Origin: Bacillota bacterium
GTDB taxonomy: Bacteria; Bacillota; Clostridia; Oscillospirales; Ruminococcaceae
Reading direction: 5' to 3'
Length of the DNA stretch: 10,275 nt
Assembly: GCA_023456995.1 (NCBI GenBank)
Contig: JAEWNU010000298.1
Coordinates: 1-10,275 of the forward strand
The first letter of the stretch is position 1; every line of letters starts with the position of its first letter. Below the pieces are notes generated by a model that saw only the letters and a program-made list of their open reading frames with translations, searched no databases and had not been told where the DNA came from. Both the position numbers and the translations under genes were made by a program. Below, in pieces: positions 1 through 7,521 of the stretch.

Positions 1-1152
1 TTCGGATATACGGGAGAGGTTCAGTTTGAGAACGGTAGCATCATAGCCTTTACCGAAACACCTATCGAGGTAAAGAATCATGTGACGATAATGTTTGCTT
101 TTGACAAGGGCGTGTTGGCCCCTTCAAGGCAGGAGTCGGGCAGCTTTGAAGAAGTGAGGCAAAGGGCATTTGAGGGCAGTGATTATGACAAACCTGAAGG
201 TGACGGGGAAGAAGTGCCCACCTTTATTGCGCTTATGGTCACTGTGTTTGCTGTTGCATTTCCAATTGGATTGATTATTTTGATTCAAAGGTTACAAAAG
301 AAAAGTGCGGAAAAGAGGCGGAAAAAGCTTCAATCTCAGTTTGAGTATTTCAGAGATATTCCCAATGAAGGGGATACCAATGCAACCTATGCACTGGGCA
401 GATTTTTTGATGTATGTGAAGATGGTGTAATTCTTGCTACGAGTATGCTTCGACTCATTGATTTAGGGTGTCTTTCCCCTGTCTCTGAGCAGGAAGTCGG
501 ATTTATGGGTAAAACCACAGAGGTTGTTAATCTTCAGCTTTCAGGCACTCAGAGCAGTACCATGAATGAATATGATGAATATTTTTATACGGTTCTGGAA
601 AGTGCCGCAGGCTCCGACAGAATTTTGCAGGCGAAGGAACTTGAGCGCTTTGCCAGTAAGAACGACAAGTTGCTGCGCAATTATATCAACAAATGTGACA
701 GCGCTGGCAGAGCTTATTTGGGGCAGAAGCATTGCTTTAAGCGGTGGGATATGCCGTCTAAACTCGCTTATCTAACGCCTGCAGGCGTAAAAGAGCTTGG
801 TGAGCTGATGGGTTTTAAAAAGTATCTGGAGGATTTTTCGCTGATTGCTGAACGCGGTGTCAAAGAGATGCCGATTTGGCGGGAGCTGCTTTCCTATGCC
901 ATGCTTTTTGGTATTGCCGACAAGGTGGCAGAACAAATTAAAGCGCTATATCCGGCTATCTCGTCAGAGGTTACAACATATAGTCGGAGCCTGTATACCG
1001 CATATTCGTATCATTACCTGCTCTATCGCAATATGCAGCAAGCAGAAAGCCAGCGCATGCAGCAAAAGCGCAGCGGTGGCGGCGGTGGGTTTGCTTCTTT
1101 TGGTGGCGGTGGTGGGTCTATTGGCGGCGGCTCAGGTGGCGGTTCAAGATAA
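1..1152 (+). CDS. DUF2207-type membrane protein, 3' part (5' end outside window)
   Basis: The reading frame is open from the first base, so the ATG at 82 is an internal Met and the true start lies upstream of the window. The visible 383 residues begin with a beta-rich extracytoplasmic stretch, followed by one hydrophobic span (about 225-285 nt, VPTFIALMVTVFAVAFPIGL), a basic stop-transfer segment (QRLQKKSAEKRRKK) and a large cytoplasmic domain. The domain contains WRELLSYAMLFGIADKV followed by an LYP motif, and the protein ends in a tail of Gly/Ser repeats (about 1075-1149). This order, with the glycine-rich end, is typical of DUF2207 membrane proteins, whose function is unknown. The next gene follows after 29 bases, so they are probably co-transcribed. 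The family call rests on architecture and motif memory, not on a search. Confidence 0.8.
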   Translation, partial: FGYTGEVQFENGSIIAFTETPIEVKNHVTIMFAFDKGVLAPSRQESGSFEEVRQRAFEGSDYDKPEGDGEEVPTFIALMVTVFAVAFPIGLIILIQRLQKKSAEKRRKKLQSQFEYFRDIPNEGDTNATYALGRFFDVCEDGVILATSMLRLIDLGCLSPVSEQEVGFMGKTTEVVNLQLSGTQSSTMNEYDEYFYTVLESAAGSDRILQAKELERFASKNDKLLRNYINKCDSAGRAYLGQKHCFKRWDMPSKLAYLTPAGVKELGELMGFKKYLEDFSLIAERGVKEMPIWRELLSYAMLFGIADKVAEQIKALYPAISSEVTTYSRSLYTAYSYHYLLYRNMQQAESQRMQQKRSGGGGGFASFGGGGGSIGGGSGGGSR

Positions 1153-1181
1153 TTAAAACTATTTTTTAGGAGGAGACAGTT

Positions 1182-2090
1182 ATGGGCTTATTCTCTAAGA
1201 AACCCCCTTGTCCAATTTGCGGTGGCAAAATTTCGTGGCTACTGCCATCCAAAATTGAGGGTGAATATATCTGTGATACTTGCCATAATAAAATTGACAT
1301 GGATATTGACAGGGAAGTTCAGTTAACCTTGCAGGAGTTTAAAGAATATCTGGCGTTTTACGATCAGAATCAGTTGTTAAAGGATAAGTTTGTTATCTCA
1401 GAAAGAATTGACTTCGGTCTTTGGGATACAAAAATTATATTTGATTATGAAAACAAACTTTTTTGCATGAGTAAAAATCCCGATAAAACAGTTTTTGAAG
1501 GCAATCAACTCAAGTCATTTACCATTAAAGAAGACAATTCCCTTTTATTCCAAGGTTCAGTGGATGGAATCCACCGTTATGCCAGCACTGTGCCGGAACG
1601 CGCCATGGCGATGGCACCGCAGATCACTCAATTTATGATGAGCCAGCAACTTGCCAGAGCTGTTGATAAGCTTAATAACGACAAAGACGGTCGAACGACT
1701 CCGCGGCAGTATTTTGACGTTCCTGAACCATTCAAAGCATTTAATGTTGAGCTGCATTTTGAACACCCTTACTGGAATGTTATAAGGTGTGACATGGAAG
1801 GTCCAAAATTTTCAAATGATCGCCCAGATGTAAATGATTTTATCAACGCTTATCAGCGTAATATTCAGGAAATTGAGAAGCTGGTCAGCGCCTTGAAGAC
1901 GGTTGCGTTCCCCAATGCAGCGGAGCAGTCCGTCGGGTTGGGCAACACGGTATCCCAACCGGTACATACATCTGTTGCGCCACCAGCCGATGCAATTGAG
2001 GAAATAAAAAAGTACAAATCCTTGATGGAGGAAGGTATCATCACCCGAGAAGAATTCGACGCCAAGAAAAAGCAACTGTTAGGAATATAG
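1182..2090 (+). CDS. Zinc-ribbon (DUF4428-like) and SHOCT-domain protein
   Basis: The 302-residue protein starts at an ATG preceded by a clear TAGGAGGAGA ribosome binding site (1167-1176). Residues 10-34 form a four-cysteine zinc ribbon (C10-P-I-C13 and C31-D-T-C34), as in DUF4428 N-termini. The central part (about 45-230) is beta-rich and resembles the body of such proteins, without a motif I can assign. A variable Pro/Ala linker leads to a C-terminal SHOCT motif (about 270-302: an EEIKKYKSLMEEGIITREEF core ending KKQLLGI), a short helical oligomerisation module. There is no signal peptide or membrane span, so it is probably cytosolic. It lies between two envelope/secreted genes in one operon, 29 bases after the first and 8 bases before the next, which hints at a role at the membrane. 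The exact function is unknown. Confidence 0.82.
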   Translation: MGLFSKKPPCPICGGKISWLLPSKIEGEYICDTCHNKIDMDIDREVQLTLQEFKEYLAFYDQNQLLKDKFVISERIDFGLWDTKIIFDYENKLFCMSKNPDKTVFEGNQLKSFTIKEDNSLLFQGSVDGIHRYASTVPERAMAMAPQITQFMMSQQLARAVDKLNNDKDGRTTPRQYFDVPEPFKAFNVELHFEHPYWNVIRCDMEGPKFSNDRPDVNDFINAYQRNIQEIEKLVSALKTVAFPNAAEQSVGLGNTVSQPVHTSVAPPADAIEEIKKYKSLMEEGIITREEFDAKKKQLLGI

Positions 2091-2098
2091 GTACTTTG

Positions 2099-4069
2099 AT
2101 GAAAAAGTGCATAGCGGCACTCTTGGCATTTTCTATCATATTTGTCCTGTCTGCTTGTGATGCGCAGGAAACCCCTCCATCGGGTAGCACTTCTTCTGCG
2201 AGCTTCGCAACAGTCGATACCGACACTGAATGGGCAGTTTACTGGTATCTGTGCGGAAGTGATCTTGAAAGTAACTACGGTGCCGCTACCAACGACCTTG
2301 CAGAAATGATGGCAGTGCAATTGCCCGAAAACGTTAAGATCGTCATTCAAACTGGCGGCGCTTCAGCCTGGCAGAATGATGTGGTCAGTTCAACTGCATT
2401 GCAACGTTTTGTTTATGATCAAGACGGGTTGAATTTGGTAGAAGAACTACCATCCGCAAATATGGGCGATGCCCAGACGCTTAAGGACTTTCTTGCTTTC
2501 GCAAAAGATAATTATCCGGCGAAGCACACGGCGGTTACATTATGGAACCACGGCGGCGGCTCGGTGGCAGGCGCAGCATTTGACGAGCTTTACCAAATGG
2601 ATTCCTTAAGCCTTGCCGAGATGTATCAGTCGTTCACAGAAGTGTTCGGAGAAAATCCGCAAAATCAACCGGTAGATATCATTGGTTTTGATACCTGCCT
2701 GATGGCAACGGTTGATGTCGCTTACACCTTTTCGGATATCGGAAAATATCTGGTAGCCTCGCAGGAGGTTGAGCCGGGCAATGGCTGGTATTACAGCGGT
2801 TGGATGGGTGCGATTGCCCAGAACCCCGCCATAGAACCGCTAGATCTGGCAAAGGTCATTTGTGATTCCTATGTAGACGGCTGTAAAGAGGCTGGCACAG
2901 AGAATAATATCACGCTTTCTGTGACAGATCTCTCAAAGGTAGGCAATCTGATTACCGCTTACGATGATTTCGGCCAAGAGGCGTTGGCCTCAGCGGCAGA
3001 AAACTCGGCTTTTTTTGCCCACTTTTCCAAGATTGCAAACGGCGTAGAAAACTATGGCGGCAATACTCGCGAACAGGGGTATACCAATATGGCCGATCTG
3101 GGCAATCTCGCGGAAAAGTCGTTAGTGCTGCTGCCAGATACATCCCAGGCGGTACTTAATGCACTGGCGGATTGCGTAGCCTATAAGGTGAACGGCAAAT
3201 ATCGTCCTGAATCGGCGGGATTATCTTGCTACTACAGCTATAACGGCGATGTGGAGGACTTTAATGCTTACGCTGATATAGGCCCATCGGATTCCTTTAA
3301 ATATTTCTACGCCTATGGGCTGACCGGCACCCTTTCAGAACAGGGTATGGACTATTTGTCACAGATGAATTACAGCAGCCTGCCGGTATTAAAAACTCTG
3401 AATAGTGTCAATTGGCAGGATATGCCCGTAACGGTGGATGGAAACGGGAATGCGACGCTTACGCTGGGCAGTGAAGCCACCGACATTCTTGCGTCTCTGA
3501 CATTTGAGCTTTATTATGCCGACCCCGAAGAAGACATCATGCTTTGCCTTGGTACCGATAACGATATTATAGCGGATTGGGATAACGGCGTGTTTAAAGA
3601 CAACTTCCGCGGTGTCTGGGGTAGTCTGGACGGTGCGCTGTGCTATATGGAAATTGCCTACGAGGGCGACGGCTATAACCAGTATTCAGTGCCGATTTTG
3701 TTAAACGGCGAGGACTATAACCTGATGGTTATCTACGACTTTAGCACAGAGGAATATTATATTGAAGGAGCCAGAAAACCGCTGGACGAAAGTGGTGCAG
3801 CCGATAAAAACCTGCGCTATTTGGTGGAGGGTGATGAGATTCAGACCGTTCACTATGCGACCGCCCTTAGCGACGACAGCGATGAATTGATAGCTGTCCC
3901 GATTGACACTATTAAGGTGACGACTGAAACCGCTTTTGCAGAAACTGAACTTGGCGACGGCCTGTTTATCATGTTCTACGCCATGAAAGACAGTCAAGGT
4001 AATATCGTTAACTCCGCAGCAGTTACCTTTGAATCTAAAGGTGGAGAAATTTACACCAGTGTCGCGTAA
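2099..4069 (+). CDS. Clostripain-family (peptidase C11) cysteine protease, lipoprotein
   Basis: A 656-residue secreted protein. The N-terminus has basic residues (MKKC), a hydrophobic core and a lipobox L17-S18-A19-C20, so it should be cleaved by signal peptidase II and lipid-anchored at C20, followed by a flexible Ser/Thr linker. The caspase-like C11 domain begins near residue 42 (WAVYWYLCGSDLE) and carries both expected catalytic residues: His151 in LWNHGGG and Cys200 in FDTCLMA. Clostripain relatives typically cut after basic residues; specificity here is not readable. The C-terminal 250 residues are beta-rich and probably an accessory domain. I chose the ATG at 2099 over the TTG three bases upstream because it gives a normal signal peptide and a better start codon. 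The Shine-Dalgarno is weak (AGGAA at 2081-2085), and the start is 8 bases past the previous stop, which suggests translational coupling. Confidence 0.9.
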   Translation: MKKCIAALLAFSIIFVLSACDAQETPPSGSTSSASFATVDTDTEWAVYWYLCGSDLESNYGAATNDLAEMMAVQLPENVKIVIQTGGASAWQNDVVSSTALQRFVYDQDGLNLVEELPSANMGDAQTLKDFLAFAKDNYPAKHTAVTLWNHGGGSVAGAAFDELYQMDSLSLAEMYQSFTEVFGENPQNQPVDIIGFDTCLMATVDVAYTFSDIGKYLVASQEVEPGNGWYYSGWMGAIAQNPAIEPLDLAKVICDSYVDGCKEAGTENNITLSVTDLSKVGNLITAYDDFGQEALASAAENSAFFAHFSKIANGVENYGGNTREQGYTNMADLGNLAEKSLVLLPDTSQAVLNALADCVAYKVNGKYRPESAGLSCYYSYNGDVEDFNAYADIGPSDSFKYFYAYGLTGTLSEQGMDYLSQMNYSSLPVLKTLNSVNWQDMPVTVDGNGNATLTLGSEATDILASLTFELYYADPEEDIMLCLGTDNDIIADWDNGVFKDNFRGVWGSLDGALCYMEIAYEGDGYNQYSVPILLNGEDYNLMVIYDFSTEEYYIEGARKPLDESGAADKNLRYLVEGDEIQTVHYATALSDDSDELIAVPIDTIKVTTETAFAETELGDGLFIMFYAMKDSQGNIVNSAAVTFESKGGEIYTSVA

Positions 4070-4159
4070 ATTGAGTAGAACTAAAAACACGTATAAAGTA
4101 TATCAGCGATACAAATTAAACGGCAAAATGTCAAAAAACATCTCGCCGTCAGCTTCTTT

Positions 4160-4197
4160 AAAAACGGGGATTGCGCAGCAGCGTAATCCCCGTTTTT
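4160..4197. terminator. Strong bidirectional rho-independent terminator
   Basis: AAAAACGGGGATT (4160-4172) pairs perfectly with AATCCCCGTTTTT (4185-4197). GCGC/GCGT in the middle adds four more pairs (one G-T), giving a 17-bp stem with an AGCA loop. The right arm ends in five T on the plus strand, and the minus strand reads into seven T. It lies about 90 bases after the protease gene and about 140 bases beyond the end of the convergent gene at 4340, so it can serve both. Confidence 0.93.
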
Positions 4198-4339
4198 GGC
4201 GTATAGATGCTGAAAATTCTGATTGCGCTTGAGAGGGTGGAAGCGTACACGAAAGGGGACCGCCAATTTAGCGTTTAGCCTGAAGCTGGAATTTGTGGTC
4301 GACCCTATTCTTCATGATCAGCAGATATATCAATTATCT

Positions 4340-4816
4340 CTAGGCGATATGCTTTTTGGCGATTGTATTGCATATTGAACCTACATCTATATTAAACATC
4401 CCCAGACCGTCCCAACTGACGCGCAAAAGCTGTCTCTTTAAAGGCAGAAGGAAAGTTCTGTCATCAATATGACAGCGAAGGCTGTAAAAGCTCTGTAGGA
4501 TTTCCTGCGAAAGAATAAGGTTATTATCGATGCTCACAGCAAGTTGATCAAAATCGCCATCCTCTAAAAGTGGGACTTCAACTGTAACACCACCAATACC
4601 TTTTAGGCCTTTCAAGTCGGGTTCAAAATGGTGGACTGCATCTCTCCCTGTCGCTGCAATTGGCTGACCCGCCAGCACCATCGCATTATAGTTATAAGTA
4701 TCGCTGCCGCAGGAGGTAGCTATTTCTGTGCCAGCCTTGGTTATCGACATACGAAATCGGTGGTGGGGTGCGATGTAGGTTGCAAGGTCGGGCACAAGTT
4801 CAAAAGCAAGCTTCAT
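4340..4816 (-). CDS. Hypothetical protein of 158 residues, family not recognised
   Basis: The start ATG (4814-4816) has a good ribosome binding site (AAAGGGG, about 11 bases upstream), and the frame has a stop codon just above it, so the start is well defined. There is no signal peptide or membrane span. Visible points are a His pair (H18-H19, PHHRFRMSI), a segment TSCGSDTYNYNAMVLAGQ around Cys36, a second His pair (AVHHFEPD), and a glycine-rich strand-like stretch GLKGIGGVTVEVPLL followed by acidic residues. The C-terminal half is mixed helix and strand with no clear motif. Composition is that of a soluble globular protein. The gene stands alone between two convergent or terminated units, with its own upstream region. 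I do not recognise the family and assign no function. The conserved-looking Cys/His content might mean metal binding or catalysis, but this is speculation. Confidence 0.68.
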   Translation of the reverse strand: MKLAFELVPDLATYIAPHHRFRMSITKAGTEIATSCGSDTYNYNAMVLAGQPIAATGRDAVHHFEPDLKGLKGIGGVTVEVPLLEDGDFDQLAVSIDNNLILSQEILQSFYSLRCHIDDRTFLLPLKRQLLRVSWDGLGMFNIDVGSICNTIAKKHIA

Positions 4817-4997
4817 AGTGTATTAACCCCTTTCATAATTGACACTCTCACTATTGCCAGTATATGAATTAGGGCTAAAAGTGTTATAAATTCGCCTGAT
4901 ATCGAATCGGAATTTTTCAAATTATTAATTTTGTTATAAATTTGAATTCGAAGCCTTGCTCTTGAATTTTTTAACAGTAGTGCTCGGGGGGATCGAT

Positions 4998-5095
4998 CTG
5001 GTAAATTTCTTGGGCGTAGCTATGCTTGGCACCTCATCACAAAGGCCGAAGGAGAAAATTCCCCCTCGGCCTTTAATAGCTTAGCATCTTACCAG
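4998..5095. other. Nested hairpin structure, possible structured RNA or terminator region
   Basis: Three nested stems can be drawn. The outer is CTGGTAA (4998-5004) with TTACCAG (5089-5095). The middle is 5022-5030 with 5079-5087 (eight pairs including one G-T, one mismatch). The inner is AAAGGCCGA (5041-5049) with TCGGCCTTT (5066-5074), perfect. The element starts about 65 bases beyond the stop of the minus-strand transporter gene. It matches no RNA family I know. Confidence 0.4.
5041..5074 (-). terminator. Candidate terminator of the transporter operon
   Basis: A perfect 9-bp GC-rich stem (AAAGGCCGA/TCGGCCTTT), extended inward by GG/CC pairs around a mismatch, lies about 90 bases past the transporter stop codon. 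The position suits an operon terminator. The T-run after the stem is only three bases in either direction, so intrinsic termination would be weak. Confidence 0.45.
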
Positions 5096-5160
5096 CTAAA
5101 TAGTAGATGGTATCTATTCAGAACTGTGCCATAAGTATACACCATTAAGATTGCTATCAC

Positions 5161-6270
5161 TTAAAAGAACAAACCGAACAGCTGAGCAAAAACTGCTGCA
5201 TAAAGAAGGCGAACAACGCAACCAATGATAGCAGCTCGCATGATTTCACCGTTTTTCAATTCAACAACGCCATTCCAAACTGCCGGAATTTGTCCAAGAG
5301 GCACCTGAATGGGCCAGGCGGAGTTTGCGAGGATGAAGGAGCCCACGATCATTTTCTTCATAGCTGCGGTCGCTGGTACGATAGTTCCTTCGGAGAGATA
5401 GGTTCCAAGGTTTTTCATTGCAAGCGTTCCAGCGGTCACGATGGTATCAACGCCTGTCATAGGCTCAATGCCGATCGCAGCAAGAATGCCGCCGAGGCTT
5501 CCGGTAATAATTGGCCAAATTCCAAAATACTCTAAAACGCCAATAAGAGCAAACACCACGCATCCGGCGGGAAGAATGAAGAGGAATACCAGCTGAGCAC
5601 CCTCACGAGCGGAGCCAAACAGTGTTTCCATCACGCCTGTTTCAGGGGTGAAACGAGGAAGGTCTCTGATGTTAGCAGCCTTGGTGTCAAGCCAGAAAAG
5701 TCTCAAAATTGCAGGAACAAGAATAACCGGCAAAAACAGTCCTACAATCAACACAGGGAAAGGATTGATTCCCGCAGCGGATAGCGCGATGATGCCGAGC
5801 ACGATGATGGAAAAGGAACAGGGCGCATTACACATGGTTGCAATAGCGATCTTCTGCTCATCTTTTGTACATTTGGCCTTCATCACAACAGGCCCCGCAA
5901 TACGTCCGGCGGCATTGACATCGCCCAAAATGTTATAAATCGTGCCAACTACAACTGCAGCATTGATCTTTAAGACCTTCATAATCGGCAAGAATAGACG
6001 CATAAGCGCATCGGTCATTCCGCAGCGCTCTAGTATGCGTCCTGTCATAACTGAGACAATGATGGCGGCGCCAAGCTTTGCACCTCCAAATAGATAGAAC
6101 TCAAATATTTTATAGGCGCGAGTGAACATAGCGTCGAACATCCCGGAAAACTGCTTGTCAAAGAAAAAGATGCAAATGAGGATAGTAATCAAGAGCCCCA
6201 GACCCACAAACTCGATTGGTTGCCATTGCTGTCTTTGTAGATTTTCCTTTTCGGTGGTTGCTGCTTTCAT
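5161..6270 (-). CDS. Gate-domain (nucleoside-recognition) multi-pass transporter
   Basis: A 369-residue, very hydrophobic protein with about eight or nine membrane spans. A short polar N-terminus (1-18) precedes the first span (about 19-37). A first Gate-like half follows (about 60-190) with the polar loop GDVNAAGRIAGPVVMKAKC (116-134) and the re-entrant-looking CNAPCSFS (147-154). A second half (about 215-369) begins AREGAQLVFLFILPAG and includes GIEPMTGVDTIVTAG. The repeated halves suit the Gate/nucleoside-recognition family, which includes YjiG/YjiH-like and SpmA/SpmB-like proteins and nucleoside carriers. Length and lack of sporulation neighbours favour a transporter. The start has an ideal AAGGAGGA site 7 bases upstream. 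It is the last gene of the minus-strand series, 173 bases after the Nif3-like gene, and probably imports the substrate of the cluster. The substrate is unknown. Confidence 0.78.
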   Translation of the reverse strand: MKAATTEKENLQRQQWQPIEFVGLGLLITILICIFFFDKQFSGMFDAMFTRAYKIFEFYLFGGAKLGAAIIVSVMTGRILERCGMTDALMRLFLPIMKVLKINAAVVVGTIYNILGDVNAAGRIAGPVVMKAKCTKDEQKIAIATMCNAPCSFSIIVLGIIALSAAGINPFPVLIVGLFLPVILVPAILRLFWLDTKAANIRDLPRFTPETGVMETLFGSAREGAQLVFLFILPAGCVVFALIGVLEYFGIWPIITGSLGGILAAIGIEPMTGVDTIVTAGTLAMKNLGTYLSEGTIVPATAAMKKMIVGSFILANSAWPIQVPLGQIPAVWNGVVELKNGEIMRAAIIGCVVRLLYAAVFAQLFGLFF

Positions 6271-6353
6271 GGTGGTTCCTCCTTATAAATTTCTAGCTCA
6301 TATTGGGGCCTCTGTCTGAATGATGTTGATGCTTCATTCTACACGAAGGTTTC

Positions 6354-6380
6354 ATTATGGGCTATCTTTTCCCTTGTCTA
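6354..6380 (-). promoter_or_regulatory. Possible promoter of the transporter gene
   Basis: On the minus strand TAGACA (6375-6380) resembles a -35 box and CATAAT (6354-6359) a -10 box, each one base off consensus, but the 15-base spacer is short. It lies in the 173-base gap before the transporter, which may therefore be transcribed separately as well as by read-through. Confidence 0.3.
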
Positions 6381-6381
6381 C

Positions 6382-6401
6382 GGTGCTATGGTGCTATGGT
6401 G
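6382..6401. repeat. Short tandem repeat, 2.5 copies of GGTGCTAT
   Basis: GGTGCTAT is repeated head to tail at 6382-6389 and 6390-6397, followed by GGTG. It is non-coding, next to the candidate -35 box of the transporter, and may be a slippage product. Confidence 0.7.
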
Positions 6402-6443
6402 GTGCATTCTATTTTTGATAATTGTCCGGTCTCAGATCAAAAA

Positions 6444-7448
6444 CTATTTGCGATGCAGATATTCCTTTGCAATTTTGGTGCCGTAGTCCCTTATTTCTGG
6501 TGATCCTATTAACTCGAGCGGCACGCTGGTCATCCGCTCTCTAAATATGACCACTTCGACATCGGGTAGGTGATTTTTTAAAGCATTTGCAAGCGGAACA
6601 CCGTTTTCAAATATCTCCATGGCGTGAGAATTTCCACAAACAAAGCTCAAGCCTAGTTCTTCGGCTTTCGCAATAAGGTCGTGGCCGGGATACACCCTGC
6701 TGATTGATGCAAGCAGCGTATCAACACCGGGGTTGTCTTTTACAAGCCTCTCAAGGTGGGCAGATGTAAAACCGCAATGAGGGAATATGTGTATAACCTT
6801 TGTCATCGGGGAATTGGGGGAGCCAACCAAAATTTTTGCTCTTGCTGCAACGCTGGTTTCCTCTATCTTTTCGCAGCATCTATGGTTGCGTTCCAATGAA
6901 AGCATTTTTTCATCACATTCGACGTTCATCAAGCCATCCAAGCGGGTCATCATATCACCAATGGTCTTAATTTCTGGAAAAACATCGCCGACATAGACGA
7001 CATTTCCCGGAACATCGCCATAGTGAACCGAAGCAAAAAACGGCTTATGTCCATGCAGCCACGGAATTCCCGGGTGAAGCCCATGAAAGGCCTCATGTAA
7101 CTCAAAGCAGGCGAGATTGTAAGCTCCGAGATAATATTTTATCAAAACACCGCCCGAATTTGATGAATCTCCAATGGGATGATGCGCGACAATGGCATCA
7201 ACGCCTGTAGCAGCGGCGAGCTCAATGGCGCTTTCGGTCATAGTCATTAAAACTGCTATTTTTTTGACCGGCATTTCGGGGTCGCCCCAAACAAGGCCTG
7301 GCATTTCTACAATAGATTTACCCGGTATGTTGGATGACTTGGTAACAACCCATGGATTTTTTCCTGATGACCAGTCATAGGGGGATTTAAGACAACGCCC
7401 GTTCGTCAAGTCATCCAGTGCAGTTAGAACATCCTTTACAAGTGCCAT
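6444..7448 (-). CDS. Nif3-like dinuclear metal-centre family protein
   Basis: A 334-residue soluble protein. Features of the Nif3/DUF34 family include DAIVAHHPIGDSS (His89-His90, matching the family THHP-type metal site), a further His cluster ELHEAFHGLHPG (118-127), and the C-terminal GNSHAMEIFENG (His275 and Glu278), matching the HxxE site of the family. About 334 residues is mid-range; a middle insert as in longer members (145-265) is present. Family members bind two metal ions and form toroidal hexamers; their biochemical role is unsettled, with GTP cyclohydrolase-like or metal-handling roles suggested. The start ATG has AAAGGAA about 9 bases upstream. It follows the racemase gene after 73 bases with no terminator, so they are probably co-transcribed. 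Its place between a racemase-type enzyme and a transporter suggests a catabolic helper or hydrolase rather than housekeeping. Confidence 0.83.
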   Translation of the reverse strand: MALVKDVLTALDDLTNGRCLKSPYDWSSGKNPWVVTKSSNIPGKSIVEMPGLVWGDPEMPVKKIAVLMTMTESAIELAAATGVDAIVAHHPIGDSSNSGGVLIKYYLGAYNLACFELHEAFHGLHPGIPWLHGHKPFFASVHYGDVPGNVVYVGDVFPEIKTIGDMMTRLDGLMNVECDEKMLSLERNHRCCEKIEETSVAARAKILVGSPNSPMTKVIHIFPHCGFTSAHLERLVKDNPGVDTLLASISRVYPGHDLIAKAEELGLSFVCGNSHAMEIFENGVPLANALKNHLPDVEVVIFRERMTSVPLELIGSPEIRDYGTKIAKEYLHRK

Positions 7449-7521
7449 AGTTCGGTTCCTTTCTTTTATGAAGGTATATAAAATTTAGACCGTAAACTTA
7501 AGCCATAAAAATACTGAATGA

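Larger units (their letters stand above)
4817..5160. other. Gene-free 344-base stretch with AT-rich repeats and hairpins
   Basis: No gene with a start codon and ribosome binding site is seen. The part next to the 4816 start (about 4860-4980) is AT-rich. It carries the 10-mer GTTATAAATT twice (4883-4892 and 4933-4942, exactly 50 bases apart) and an inverted repeat TTCAAATT/AATTTGAA (4916-4923 and 4939-4946). It should hold the promoter of the minus-strand hypothetical gene, but no convincing -35/-10 pair is visible. The part next to the transporter gene (4998-5095) forms nested stems, listed separately. Confidence 0.6.

Noticed and set aside
2096..2098. TTG start for the clostripain-family gene, three bases upstream of the ATG
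   Set aside because: The ATG at 2099 is a stronger start and yields a standard lipoprotein signal; the TTG adds only one Met.
4198..4339. Possible small gene between the terminator and the orphan gene
   Set aside because: The open plus-strand stretch has no start with a ribosome binding site and runs into the antisense of the orphan gene; nothing else is seen here.
4340..4816. Similarity of size to D-proline reductase accessory protein PrdE
   Set aside because: Only length fits; I could not match the protein to motifs of the proline or glycine reductase pyruvoyl proteins, and no selenoprotein gene or reductase subunit is in the window.
4628..4867. Plus-strand ORF of 79 codons opposite the orphan gene
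   Set aside because: Antisense shadow without a ribosome binding site and with unlikely composition.
4928..5084. Plus-strand open stretch of about 50 codons with protein-like look (contains VVLGGIDLVNFLGVAMLG)
   Set aside because: It has no ATG, no ribosome binding site, and the opposite strand is equally open; it overlaps the nested hairpins. Kept only as a possible remnant.
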